A stretch of 64,000 nucleotides of DNA from Mallotus nudiflorus (lineage: Eukaryota; Streptophyta; Magnoliopsida; Malpighiales; Euphorbiaceae). The stretch spans positions 744,001 through 808,000 of the forward strand of contig CANTUR010000341.1 of the NCBI GenBank assembly GCA_947683625.1, in the 5' to 3' direction. The notes beneath the pieces are model-generated. The model was given only the letters and a program-made list of their open reading frames with translations, searched no databases and was not told the DNA's origin. This document shows, piece after piece, positions 34,177 to 46,392 of the stretch. Position numbers and translations under genes: made by a program. Within the stretch, counting starts at the first letter, position 1. Each line of letters begins with the position of its first letter.

Positions 34177-34682
34177 AGAATGATATGAACTCAATCGGAA
34201 CAAATAATAGTCCTAGAATGAACAACTGAAAGATCAAAGGTTAATAGGTAATATGAATGTTTCGTTAAGGGTCAAAGAGGTTATTTTACAAATTAAATAT
34301 ATATTAAATAAATAGCTCTATAACCATCCTCCACCGTCCTTTTATGTATACATATGTATAAATTAAAATAAAATGGAGATAACATACGACAATTTAGAAA
34401 AGAAAGAAAGGGGAAGGAGAGAAAACTTGATGCTATTTAGTGATGCTAACATTTCAAGTTGAGGTTAAAGATCTAAAATGCATTTAAGGTTATAATCTTC
34501 ATTCTAAAAGCCTGTGATAATTGATTTATTAAGTATTTTAAGAATATTGGTTGATTTAACTTAGGGTTTATAAGTTGTAGATTTTGAGTTATAAGTTCTA
34601 GTTTTTCAGTTTTTATGTTTTAGTCATATCTTAAGCTAGGAAGCTTTAAATTAAGTGTTATTGATCATTTGGAAACTAAAGC
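34177..34682. repeat. 506-bp duplicated flank, copy 2 (original context)
   Basis: Matches 24,855-25,360 and continues without a break into further sequence of the unclassified element (ACTATCTAAAGC...). This copy is therefore the original position. Confidence 0.9.
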
Positions 34683-34857
34683 ACTATCTAAAGCTCTGTC
34701 TCTTTGAGCTTGAGTTGAATCAGTTTGTAAGTTAGTCTTTTAAGAGGAAACATTTTAATGCTTAATCTGTTAGAGTTGTTAACCTAGTTATGTTCAGTCA
34801 TATATAACTCCTTTTGTATTTATCCAAATGAAGTAAAATTTTTAAAATATATAGTAG

Positions 34858-37800
34858 TGTAATATCCCGTGTTTTTAAATATTTTTATACTGTATCGGGA
34901 TATGCAATGTTAATAATTTTGTATATAATTATGATATTTTTACGAGTTGATATGTATTTAAAACTTATTTTAATTATTGTATATTATTTTAAGTACTTTA
35001 CGTAAAATTTTCCCGAGAATACTATTTTCGGGGAAATTTTCACGTAAATAATTTACCATTAATTATTTTAAATAGATTTCCATATTGGCATGCACTCATA
35101 TATATTTTTAAAACACTAAATAACGTATATATGTGTATTTATTTATTTATTTAATTAGGGTTTAATTAATTACCCTAATATTTTATTATTTATTAATTAG
35201 TTTTAATATTATTTAATTATTTTTAAGTGTATTAAATTTTAAAATATTAAATTATATATGTGTGGTGTATATTTAATGTGTGTGATTTTATATTATTTTA
35301 ATATATAGTGTAAAGTATATATATATACATATTATTGTCAAAATCAAAATTTATAGCCAAATTACCATTTCTGCCCCTCCCTCCTTCTTCTTCTCTCCCA
35401 ATGCCCTACCCTCACTGCGCCTCCTGTTCCACCACGCCGGACCACCCTTCACTGCCATCAGCTGCCGCCAACCTCCTCCCCCTTCCTTCCTCTTCCTCTC
35501 TGACGTGACCAGGCCACCGGAAGCCCGCTGGAACACCCGGAATTCGCGGGTGGCAGCAAGTGGAGCTCTTCGCTGTCGATCACGATTTCGGCCACCATTT
35601 TTGACACCGCCGGTATTAATCGACTCCTTGAGCTCTGGTGGTCCCTAATCTAAGCTCCTTTTGGCCTGAAAACAAGTGGTTGATGAGGTTTGAGCTAAAT
35701 CTTCAATTCGGCCATTTTAGTTTCTTGAATTTTTTGAACTTAGAATTGATTGATTCATGAAAAGTCCCTTAAAAAATGTTGTTCCCCTTAGCTTAATCTA
35801 CATGTGTGAATTTTTGTAGAATTTTTGGAGATTATTTTGATTTTTGGGTATTTTTGAATATTTTAATATTATTTTCTAATTTTCGAAAATTAATTAAATA
35901 AATTATGAAATTGTGTTTTATGATAAATATGTTTGTTGAAATGAATTATAGAAATTTATTTGGAATTTTTATGAATTTATATGTATTTATTTTGAATTTA
36001 GTTAGGTTTATGTAATTTTGGAAAATTAGGTTAATTGTGTTTTTAATTGAAATTAATTAGCTAATTGAGTTTAATTATTGATATTATTGATAAATATGTG
36101 GAGAAAAGTAATTTTGGATAATTATACTATTTTTGGTGAATTTTTGGAGTAATTTTAGTATATTTATATATATAAGGGCATTTTGGTAATTTTACCCTAA
36201 ATTGGCTAAAAATGTAATTAAATTGGTTTTAATAGTTATTTAAGGTATAAAAATGATTTCTACAAATTATTTAGTATTTTTAACTAATTAAAACTATTTT
36301 TCGTAAATTATTTTCAATTATATATATAATATACGATTTTTCTAAATAAATGAGTTTTTATCGGTTTTTACTGTGTTTTAGGGTTAATTATGTAATTTCT
36401 ACTTATAAAATGTATTTTTATGATATAAGGGTATTTTCAATATTTCTATATTATTTTGTGAATTGTGGACTCCGGTCGGTAAACTGTAGTTTGGAGTTCG
36501 ACCGAGGGGTTGTGGATGTGTTTCTGTGTTTGTTTTTTGAAGTGTGTTTCTTTACAGGATCGGCTCTACTCTTTGAGTAGAGAGATGTCCATTTTACAGG
36601 GGAGGTTCTGCCGAATTTTTGGTAGAATTCTCGCAAAAAGTGATGTCCGGTCGAACCCTAATTCTAATTCTGTGTCTAATATTCTAGATCGAGTTTGTAG
36701 GATTTTCTGTTAGGTTTATTCTGATGTCTGTTACTTATTGTTTATTTAGTTACGCTGAGACCGAGGCCTAGTGGACCATGCCCGTTGGACCCATCTCGAG
36801 GAGCGCACTAAGTGTGAGTTACTATTTTATATATATGTGCTTTAGGATGCATGATTTTAGAAATATATGTTTTATTTTGATTAAATATGCATAAATGGTT
36901 TAAATATTACTTAAGTTTATTTTTAGTTTATTTTCTGTATATTTTAAACTATATGCATGTCTTATTAATGAATTATGCTTAAAATGTTTTTGAATATATT
37001 TCTAGCTTATTTTGTAATTATATTGGATTTATTTGACGTATATATACTTGAAATATACCTGGTTTACTTTTGGTATATTTCTAGTATATATATGGTTATT
37101 GTTGCTATTATATTTAAATTCATGCATCTGTCACGACCCAAAACAGGGGCCATGAACGGCGCTAGGGAACGGGAATTCTTTCGAATTCGGAACCCGTAGC
37201 AAGCCTAGAAAAATAAAATAAAAATAAAATAAAAATAAAGCATGCCATAATAACAGTAACAATATAATATGCAGCGGAAATAAAAATCATAATATCATAA
37301 TATCATCCATATCAACTGGATTTAAATCAAAATCTCATCTCATATATATAAGTAATCTTTAATACAAATCCTATTTCAACATAATACATCTCTTTAAAAT
37401 AAAATACATGAAATCCAATACTTTAATTCACAACTACTGCAGTGTCTAGATAAAATAAATAAGACTCAAGTAGACAATTTACATAAAGAAGCCTGGGCGG
37501 AAGAAATCCGGCGTATCGACCTGCTACTGAGGTCTGAGGATGTTGACTCTCCTGAAAAATAGTCAACGGAGGGGAGTCAGACCTCACTGAGTGAATTACT
37601 ATAATATATATACATACACTCTAAATGACAATGCATACAGTCAATAATACATGTCTAATATGTATATATACAGGCAATTCATACAGATGCAGAAAAATCA
37701 TTTTTATATATTTTACTGAAAAATTCCAGTTTATGAAGGATCATATAGAACCCTAGAATATCGCAACCTCAGAAATAGTGTTAAACAACACTCTAGCCAT

Positions 37801-40800
37801 ACAGGCTCACTTATTCCAAATATATCCATTTGGACAGTAGACTGACCTCGAGACACTAAGTCAACCGAGCTCCAGCAGTCTGACTGCCAGTGTGATTGGC
37901 CCCGAGACACTTGGTCAACCGAGCTCCAGCAATCACACCTCCAAACCACATCTCACATATCAATAATCATATCAAATCAATATCCACAAATAAGTTAGTA
38001 ATATAGCCTAAATACTATAGGCGTACCGGTACGTACTCGGTCCTAGTGCTACCCACTAGGTAGCACGTTCTATTGATATCCTTCATTATTAAATATAAAA
38101 CATTCATTCACAATTAAATGATGCATGAATTTAAATAAAACAACAATATATACCATATATATACCGGAAATATACCAAACATAAACCAGGTATATTTCGA
38201 GTATATATATGTCAAATAAATCCAATCAAATCATAAATTAAACTAAAAATATATTTAAAAACATTTTAAATATATTTTATTAATAAAACATGTATATAAT
38301 TTATTATATACCAAAAATAAACCAAAAATATACTTAATGTAGACTTAAGAAATAATCAAATTATTTATGCATATTTAATCAACATAAAACATGCATTTCT
38401 AAATCATGCATCCTAAGCATATATATATAATATAGTAACTCACCTAATGCGCTCCACGAGACAGGTCCGACGGGCCTGGTCCACTAGCCCTCGGTCTCGG
38501 CGCAACTAAACAAGAAATAAATAACCGATATCAGAATAACCCTAGCAGAAATCCTAGAATTCAATCTAGAGTATTTAAGTACAGAAACAGAATTAAGGTT
38601 CGACTGGACATCACGTTTTACGAGAATTCTACCGAAAATTCGGCAGAACCTCCCCTGTAAAATGGACATCTCTCTACTCAAAAGAGTAGAGACGACCCTG
38701 CAAAGAAACACACTTCGAAAAACAAGCTCAACACTCAACCACAACCCCTCGGTCGGACTCCAGACTACAATCTGTCGACCGGGGTCCACAAACACAGAAT
38801 AATTCCAGATATAATAAAAATATCCTCACAACATAGTAATACGTCTCATAGGTAAAAATCACATAATTAATCTTGAAACACTATAAAAACCGATTAAAAC
38901 TCATTTTATTAGTAAAACCGTATATTATATATATAATTGAAAATAATTCACGAAAAATAGTTTTAATTAGTTAAAAATATCAAATAATTTATAGAAATCA
39001 TTTTTATACCTTAAATAACTATTAAAACCAATTAAATTACATTTTTAGACAATTTTAGGGTAAAATTACCAAAATACCCATATATATATAAATATACTTA
39101 AATTACTTCAAAAATTCACCAAAAATCATACAATTATCCAAAATTAATTTTCTCAACTTATTTATCAATAATATTAATAATTAAACTCAATTAACCAATT
39201 AAATTCAAATAAAAACACATTTAACCTAATTTTCCAAATTTACATAAACTTCAATAATTCAAAATAAATACTTAGAAATTCATAAAAATTCCAAATAAAT
39301 TCCTATAATTCATTTCAACACCTAATTCAACCATAAACTCAAATTTCATAATTTAAATAATTAATTTCCGAAAATTAGAAAATAATATTAAAATATTCAA
39401 AAATACCCAAAAATCCAAACAATCTCGAAAAATTCTACAAAAATTCATACATGTAGATTAATCTACTAGGAACAACATTTGTGAAGGAAGTTTTCATGAA
39501 TCAATCAATTCAAAGCTCAAAAAAATCGAAAACCCTAATAGGCCGAAATTGACAAAATCGAAACCTAAGCAATTCTAGACCATTTAAGCTCAAACCAAAG
39601 CTAGAATCACACTCACCGGAGCTCAAGGAGAAGAAAGAGACTGGCGGTGTCAAAAATGGTGGCCGGAATCGACGTGATCGACGGTGGATCGATTTTCGGC
39701 TTCTCCGGCCAAAATCGATCTCCAGACGCCGGAAACGGCCTCCTCAGGCGGCGAAATTGGTCGGGGAAGACGGTGGCACACCGGACGGCACACCCACGGT
39801 GAAGAAACGGCACGACAGTGACCGGAAATGGAGAAGGGAAGAATCGGGGAAGAAAGGGATGATCGGGGGCAAAATGGTAATTTTCCAAACTTTTTGATTT
39901 TTGACAAATATATGTATATATATATACTTTATACTATATATTAAAATAATATTAAATTACACACATCAAATATACACCACACACATAAAATATTAATATT
40001 TTAATAATTTATACTAAATAAAATTAATTAAATAACAATAAAACAAATAAATACTTAATAAAATATTAGGGAAATAATAAACCCTAATTAAATAAATATA
40101 CACACACAGGCTTTATTTAATAATTTAAAAATATGTATGAATTCATGCAAGTCCGTAAATACATTTAAAATAATTAATAATACATTGTTTACGTGAAAAT
40201 TTCCCCGAAAATGCAAGTCTCGGGAAAATTTTACGTAAAACACTGAAAATAATACACCGTAATTAAAATAGGTTTTAAATACATATTAACTCGTAAAAAT
40301 ATCATATAATGTGCAAAAATTATTAACACTGCATATCCCGGTACAGTGTAAAAATATTTTTAAAAACACGGGATATTACAGCATCATTTACTTTTATGAA
40401 TGTATGCTTTATATTTCAATGAAGGATATCAATAGAACATGCTACCTAGTGGGCAGCACTAGGACCGAGTACGTACCGGTGCGCTTATAGCATTTAGGCT
40501 ATATTACTAACCTGTTTGAGGATATTGATTGGATTTGATTATTTGATGTGTGAGATATGATTTGGGAGTGTGATTACTGGAGCTCGGTTGACCAAGTGTC
40601 TCGGGGCCAATCATACTGACAGTCAAACTGCTGGAGCTCGGTTGACTTAGTGTCTCGGGGCCAGTCTACTGTCCAAATGGAATAAGTGAATATAATTGGA
40701 ATAAATGAGCTTGTATGGCTAGAGTGTTGTCTAACACTGTTTTGAGGTTGCGATATTCTAGGGTTCTATTTGATCCTTCATAAACTGTGATTTGCAATAA

Positions 40801-41386
40801 AAATATATAAAATGATTTTATTGCATCTGTGTGTATTTGCTTGTATATATGCTTATTATATATATACTATTGACTATGTGCATTGTCATTTAGTTTGCAT
40901 GTATATATATTATAGTAATTCACTCAGTGAGGTCTGACTCCCCTCCGTTGACTATTTTTCAGGAGAGTCATCGTCTTCAGACCTCAGTAGCAGGCCTGTA
41001 CACCGGATTTCTTCCGCCCCAGCTTCTTTATATAAACTGCTTATCTGAGTCTTGAGTTTTATTTTATGATCTAGATACTGCAGTAGTCATAAAATTATTA
41101 AAAGATATTGTATTATATTTGTATGAGATATGTACTTTAAATATTTGAACTGGATTTGTATTAAAAGAGTTTCTTTATATATGAGATGAGGATTTGATTT
41201 AAATCCCATGGTGGATTATTATTTTTATATTTATGATTTTATTCCGATGCATAATATTTTACTTAAATGTGTTATTCTTATTTCTATTTCATGTTTTATT
41301 TTATTTTTAGGCTTGTTACGGGTTCCGGATTCAAAAGAATTCCCGTTCCCTAGCGCCGATCATGGCCCTTGTTTTGGGTCGTGACA
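34858..41386 (+). mobile_element. Tekay-type solo LTR in plus orientation, split by a second solo LTR
   Basis: It begins TGTAATATCCCGTG and ends TTTTGGGTCGTGACA, with an exact target duplication AGTAG (34,853-34,857 and 41,387-41,391). Removing the nested 37,129-40,380 LTR and its 5-bp duplication leaves about 3.27 kb. It has a GC-rich block (35,370-35,640), the hairpin block (36,560-36,640), the tandem hairpin pair (40,566-40,675) and GAGGTCTGACTCCCC (40,930). It is inserted in the unclassified element. Confidence 0.9.
37129..40380 (-). mobile_element. Tekay-type solo LTR, minus orientation, nested
   Basis: 3252 bp with plus-strand ends TGTCACGACCC and GGGATATTACA. The target duplication GCATC is exact (37,124-37,128 and 40,381-40,385). 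It interrupts the plus-oriented LTR in its CATGCATC stretch. Its GC-rich block (39,640-39,860) differs strongly from the matching block of the young LTR, although the flanks are similar. Confidence 0.9.
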
Positions 41387-41391
41387 AGTAG

Positions 41392-43844
41392 ACATATAAA
41401 TCTAAGTTTTTTTAAAAAAATTTAAGCTCAAAATTCATTTGTTATATGTCTAAGCAATTATTCTAATTTAGGCTTGAAAATAGCCCCTTTAAAACAAATG
41501 GGTCAAATTTGTATAATTAAATTGAATTGCATATTTTCCATATCATTTGGATTAGAGTAGTATATAAGGGTATTATATTGATGATTTATAAATAAAATTA
41601 CAGTTTAGGTGCTGGGAAAGGAAAGGCATGTGTTGGTGCAAACTAAGCAAAAGGGGTGAATCAGTTGTGTGTGTATATAGGCTATTTTGGTGAGTAGATG
41701 TTCAAGCCCTTTAACACTTTTTATACATTAATAAAATAAATTTTTTATTTGTTTAATGAACTTGAAATGATGTATTAGATTTAGTTTAGCTCAGCTTGTT
41801 ATTACTTGATTTATGTGTTTAAGTTTTAAGCTTTGAAATTATAATCGTTTCAAGTTTACAAGTTTAATGTATTAACACAATATGCTTTGATTTAGTAGCC
41901 TGATTTGAGATCATTTTAAATACTTGTTGATTTAAGATCAACTTGGTTTTCTTACTTTGAGTTATGTTAAAAAGTGTTTTAATTATGAATACTTCATCGA
42001 ATAACAAATGTGATAGAAATTCTTTGACTATATATTTGATGAAAATGGTATTTGGTTTATATATTACCACCCTATGTGAGTTATGTGAATGTGTTGAGAT
42101 GTTATATGCACATTTGAGATTGTGATGGTTGCTATTGCATAATAGACAACATGGCACTTGATTACAGGACAGTGAAAGGAGATGGGTCATTCCATGTTAA
42201 TGTAATTGAAGGGTTAGCCTTCAAATGTTCTTAAAGAGTGAGTTTGTGATGGCTTGTACATTAGGGTCTGGTTGTGATGCCTATCATAGGGATGCTTACT
42301 ACATATGAAATATTATATTGATGTTTAAAAGGTATGTATTTTACTTAAATAAGCTTTGCACAAGTTTGAAGGCAAAAATGGACTCAATGTTTTAGGTGAA
42401 CTATAATTTGATTATAAATACTCTTGTATTTTGATTTAAGGTGTTTAATATGTTAAATTAAGTTAAATAGTTTTCTTCTTGTCATATCTACTCATTGAGT
42501 ATTTCTATCCTCACTCTACTTATTTTTTAAACTTTTTCAAATAATAGGCTTGATAGTGAGTGGATTGAGTTAATAGAATGTGTATAGAAGTTTCAGAGTG
42601 AGGTTAGCCAATATACTCATTAGAGAAGCCTTGTACTTTTTTTTCTTACTCTTACTTTGATAAGTATTGTAAAATAATATAAACTAAAGTCAAGTAGTGG
42701 TGGCTAGACTATTTTTATTTGTGCTAGAAATAAAATTTTCTAGAATTAAAGCCTAACAACCTAAAGGCCCAAAAATAATTTAACAAGCCCAACTCATGTT
42801 AGTGCTTAATAAATAAAGGTAGAAGGTTCTTACTTAGGGAAGTGGATTACGCGAATTTATTTCTCCAAAAACAAATGATCCTTAAATTGAAAAATTACTT
42901 AGAAAAGTTAACTAAAGTGAGGGTTTCAGACATTCAGTTCTCAAAATGTTGTGGGAAATGAAAATACTAAAAAATCTAGAATTATATGTGCATTAATGAA
43001 GAGGAAGATTCTAGAGATTCTAAATGAGAATGCCTTAGGAAAAAGATCAAGCCTGGAGGTGAATTTATTTCCTAGGAATGAAAGACTCTTGAGCTGGAGA
43101 AATAAATTGAAGAAGTAGCTTGCAAGTAAGAATCTCTATAACAGCAAGGGGAAGAACATAACACATACAATAATCATCATCAACAATTAATCATCATAAA
43201 TTACTGTTAAAATTCTATTTACTTTTCTTTTAGTTATTTCAGTTCTTGAAGTTTGTAATCATTTTTCATTAGTGCAAGGTTTTTTTATTTTTACTATCTA
43301 GTGAACCTCAATTTCTCATTTACTATTTAAATTCATAAAATTTTGTTAGAATCCAAACAAATTGTGGTAAAGGAGCTTGGAAATTCATAATTATTTAAAA
43401 GAAGTCAGGTTTTTATTTGAGAAAGTAATCCTTTGGCATGCTAGTAAAAATTCACCATTAATCTTTTGGTACGTGCCAAAAACAAAAAATTGGAGAAACA
43501 ATATGTAAAGTAACTATTTATAAACATGTTTTATACTACTTTAATAATGTTTACTACTATATTTTTTATATATAAATTTGAATATCAATTTAGTTTTAAA
43601 AAGTGTAGTTTCCTCTACTGCTCAATTATTTAATACTATAGTTCTTATACATAAAGACTTCAAATTGCAAAATTTCTTATTTTCTAATTACTCTACATAA
43701 ATAATATCAAACATTTTTAAAAGATTGTTTTCAATTCCTTTAGCAAATGTAATTCCAAATATAACATAATTGGACTTAATTAAATGGTTTATTGGATGGG
43801 TGTTTTAAATGTCTATCTCGAACTATGTGAGACGAGGTATGACA
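41392..43844 (+). other. Right part of the unclassified LTR-like element
   Basis: Non-coding, AT-rich. The stretch near 42,480-42,650 (CTACTCATTGAG, then a T-rich run and a GGTTAG-containing block) has the layout of the CACTCAGTGAG/TTTTTCAG region of Tekay LTRs but little direct identity. I see no genes. Confidence 0.45.
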
Positions 43845-43849
43845 CCCCT

Positions 43850-46147
43850 AACGGTTATTGAATGGATTTAGGAAAATAGTAAAAGATAATGATCTTATGG
43901 ATTTGAGCATGGAGGGTTTCCTTTTCATTTGGGAACGAAAAAGGGATCATGAAGTTTGCATCAAGGAAAGACTAAATTGCACTTTGGGTATTGTGACATG
44001 GCTTAATGCTTTTAATTTTGTCAAGCTCTGGAATTTGGTAGCATCTACATTTGACTATTCTCCTATTTTGCTTATTTTTTTTAGCAATGGTCAATCCATC
44101 CAAGTCTATCAATTCAAATTCGAGAACACCTAACTAAGAGAATCAAATTATTCTGAGGTTGTCGCACGTAGTTGGAGCAGTGATATGGGTTTATCTATTT
44201 CGAAGAAGATTTTAAATTGTGCTAGAGCTCTCTAAGCTTGGTGGGTTAGCTAAGGTAGCGATTTAAGTTACAGTTGATATAGTGTAGGGAGCAAATAAGA
44301 TGGCCAAGATCTCTTCATAATGCTAAGTCACATAAGAGGTATTAAAAGGTAAAGCTGCTCTATAATAAGCTTTTATCCCAGTAAGAAATTTATTGACGTC
44401 AACACCAGCTTTAGTCAGGGGACTGTAACTCTTGATATTTCCACTTATCGGCCTCTCAAAAAAAAACGTAACAATTTCTCCCAATTTAAAAATGCAAGGG
44501 GTGTATGGAGATATAAAGATTTAGGGCTACCTCAATTACTTTTGTCCTATTTTGAAGATTATTCAAGTCTAGGGGTTGTGATGATTATATTATTTTGGAA
44601 TGTGTATCTTCCCATTTGGATAATCAAAGCAAATAGTTCTTTAGTGAAGATTTTACCGCTAATGATATTAAAGAAGTTATTTTTTAGATGCACCCAAATA
44701 AATCTCCCAGGATGGATAGCTTAAACCTAGTATTCTATCATAAATTTTTGGATATAGTAGGTAGTGATGTCTATATTGCTTGTTTGGAAATGTTACATTT
44801 GGCTTCTTTTCTAGCCTCTAAACCAAACAACGATTATTCTCATTCCAAAGAAGAAGCACATTGAGTTTTCTTGTAATCTCCCTTATATCTCTCTTTATAA
44901 TATGCTTATAAGATTGTTTCTAGGATGTTCATTAACCGTTTGAAAAGATTCTTGCTAAATATTATTTCAAAAGTTCAAAGCACTTTTGTGCCTAGGCAAC
45001 GGATAATATTATGATAGCTTCTCAAATTCTCCATTTTCTTAATAGAAAAAGGCAGGGGTAAGAATGGATATACAACTCTAAAGGTGGAAATGTCTAAGGC
45101 CTATAATTGTACTGAGTGGAACTTCGTAAGAAATATTATACTGTGTATAGTGTTCCCCTTTTTATTACACTGATTGGATGATTATGTGCATCGTTTCTAT
45201 GCAGTATTCTATCTTGTTTGATGGTGGCAAGTTGGGTTCGATTATCCTTTACAAATATTTTAAGCAAGGTTTCCCTTTATTCCTTTACCTCTTTATAATT
45301 TGTGCTAAGGGCTTTACTTCTTGTTGTAGAGATATGAAAGCAGGGGATGGATCCAAGGTTACAAGATTTCTTGTAATGCCCTTATGATTTAACCACCTCT
45401 TTTTTACAAACATTAACTTCTTATTTTTAAGGCTAATACAAAAGAAAGTGAGGGAATTAAAGAGTGCCTTACTCTGTATGAGAAAGCCTCTGGCTAAATG
45501 GTGAATTTTAATAAGTCTTCAATTTAGTTTAGCAAGAATACTATAACTTCAGTGAAGGACGAGGTGTGTAGAATTTTTATATATGGAAAAGAAAGATTTC
45601 CCTGGAAACTATTTAGGGTTACCTCATTGTGGTTTGGCCATGAGAAGAAGAAAAATTTTCTCATTTTTGAAGAAGAAGCTATGGTCAAGATTGCATCATT
45701 GGTATAGCTAATTCCTATCTAGGGTAGGTAAGGAAATCCTTATAAAGATGGTAGCACAAGTTCTTCCAACTTTTGCTATGAGTATATATTTAATTCCTCT
45801 ACAACTTTATATTGAAATTGAGCGAATGGTTACTCGCTTTTTAGTAGGGTAATAATCAGCAAAACTCTTGGGGATCGGATGATTAAGTTGGGACAGGTTG
45901 TGTGTTTAAAAGAGGTTTGGGTTTCCGAAAGCTTCATCATTGTAATTTAACTATATTAGGTAAAAATGGCTGGCATTTATTTTCTCAACCTTAATCTTTT
46001 ATAGCTTAGCTTTTCAAGGCTCGCTATTATCCAGACTTAGATTTTTTAAATGCTACAACTTGAAACAATCCTAGCTTTGTTTGGACGAGCATCCTCACTT
46101 TGCAACAGATGATTAAGTATGGTATTTGATGGTGTTTTGGGCAGGGG
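43850..46147 (+). pseudogene. LINE-1 piece 3: C-terminal endonuclease and reverse transcriptase
   Basis: The frame resumes with LLNGFRKIVKDNDLMDLSMEG (about 43,855-43,920), the L1 endonuclease segment that should follow where piece 2 stops. The reverse transcriptase follows from about 44,690. The KSPGPDGL-type motif reads KSPRMDSL. The first catalytic block near 45,090 reads VEMSKAYN, where active L1s have an Asp in place of the Glu. The FADD block near 45,400 is degraded to FTNI. Multiple frameshifts and stops occur. The piece ends in WCFGQG (about 46,128-46,147), inside the stretch before the zf-RVT domain, where the 46,148 LTR interrupts it. Confidence 0.85.
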
Positions 46148-46330
46148 TGTAATGATCCTGTATTTCAAATAATATTAAACTATTTTGAGATATACAGTGT
46201 TAATAATTTTTAATTTTATTTATATATTATTGTTATTATTTGCTAATATTATTTATTTATTTTATTCTAAGAATTTGTTTATGGTAAAATAATTTATTTA
46301 AAGGGTTTTATTACTTAAATGCATTAAAGT

Positions 46331-46392
46331 TGTTGTTGTTGTTGTTATTATTATTATTATTATTATAATAATAATAATAATAATAATAATAA
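46331..46392. repeat. (GTT)n(ATT)n(AAT)n inverted microsatellite
   Basis: A TTA run turns directly into a TAA run, giving a near-perfect palindrome of over 40 bp at the left junction of the 46,385 LTR. Confidence 0.9.

Larger units (their letters stand above)
21486..43844 (+). mobile_element. Unclassified LTR-like insertion in the LINE, hosting further elements
   Basis: The LINE frame stops near 21,485 and resumes near 43,850. The foreign DNA begins TATAACAACCGTACC (a TG changed to TA is likely) and ends GACGAGGTATGACA. Flanks are CCCCC/CCCCT (21,481-21,486) and CCCCT (43,845-43,849), an approximate 5-bp duplication. Its own DNA is 21,486-21,681, 34,182-34,857 and 41,392-43,844, about 3.3 kb, plus a duplicated part at 24,860-25,360. 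There is no coding content. Size and ends fit a solo LTR of a family distinct from the Tekay LTRs. Orientation is inferred only from the resemblance of its ends to TGTAAT...GTGACA. Confidence 0.6.
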
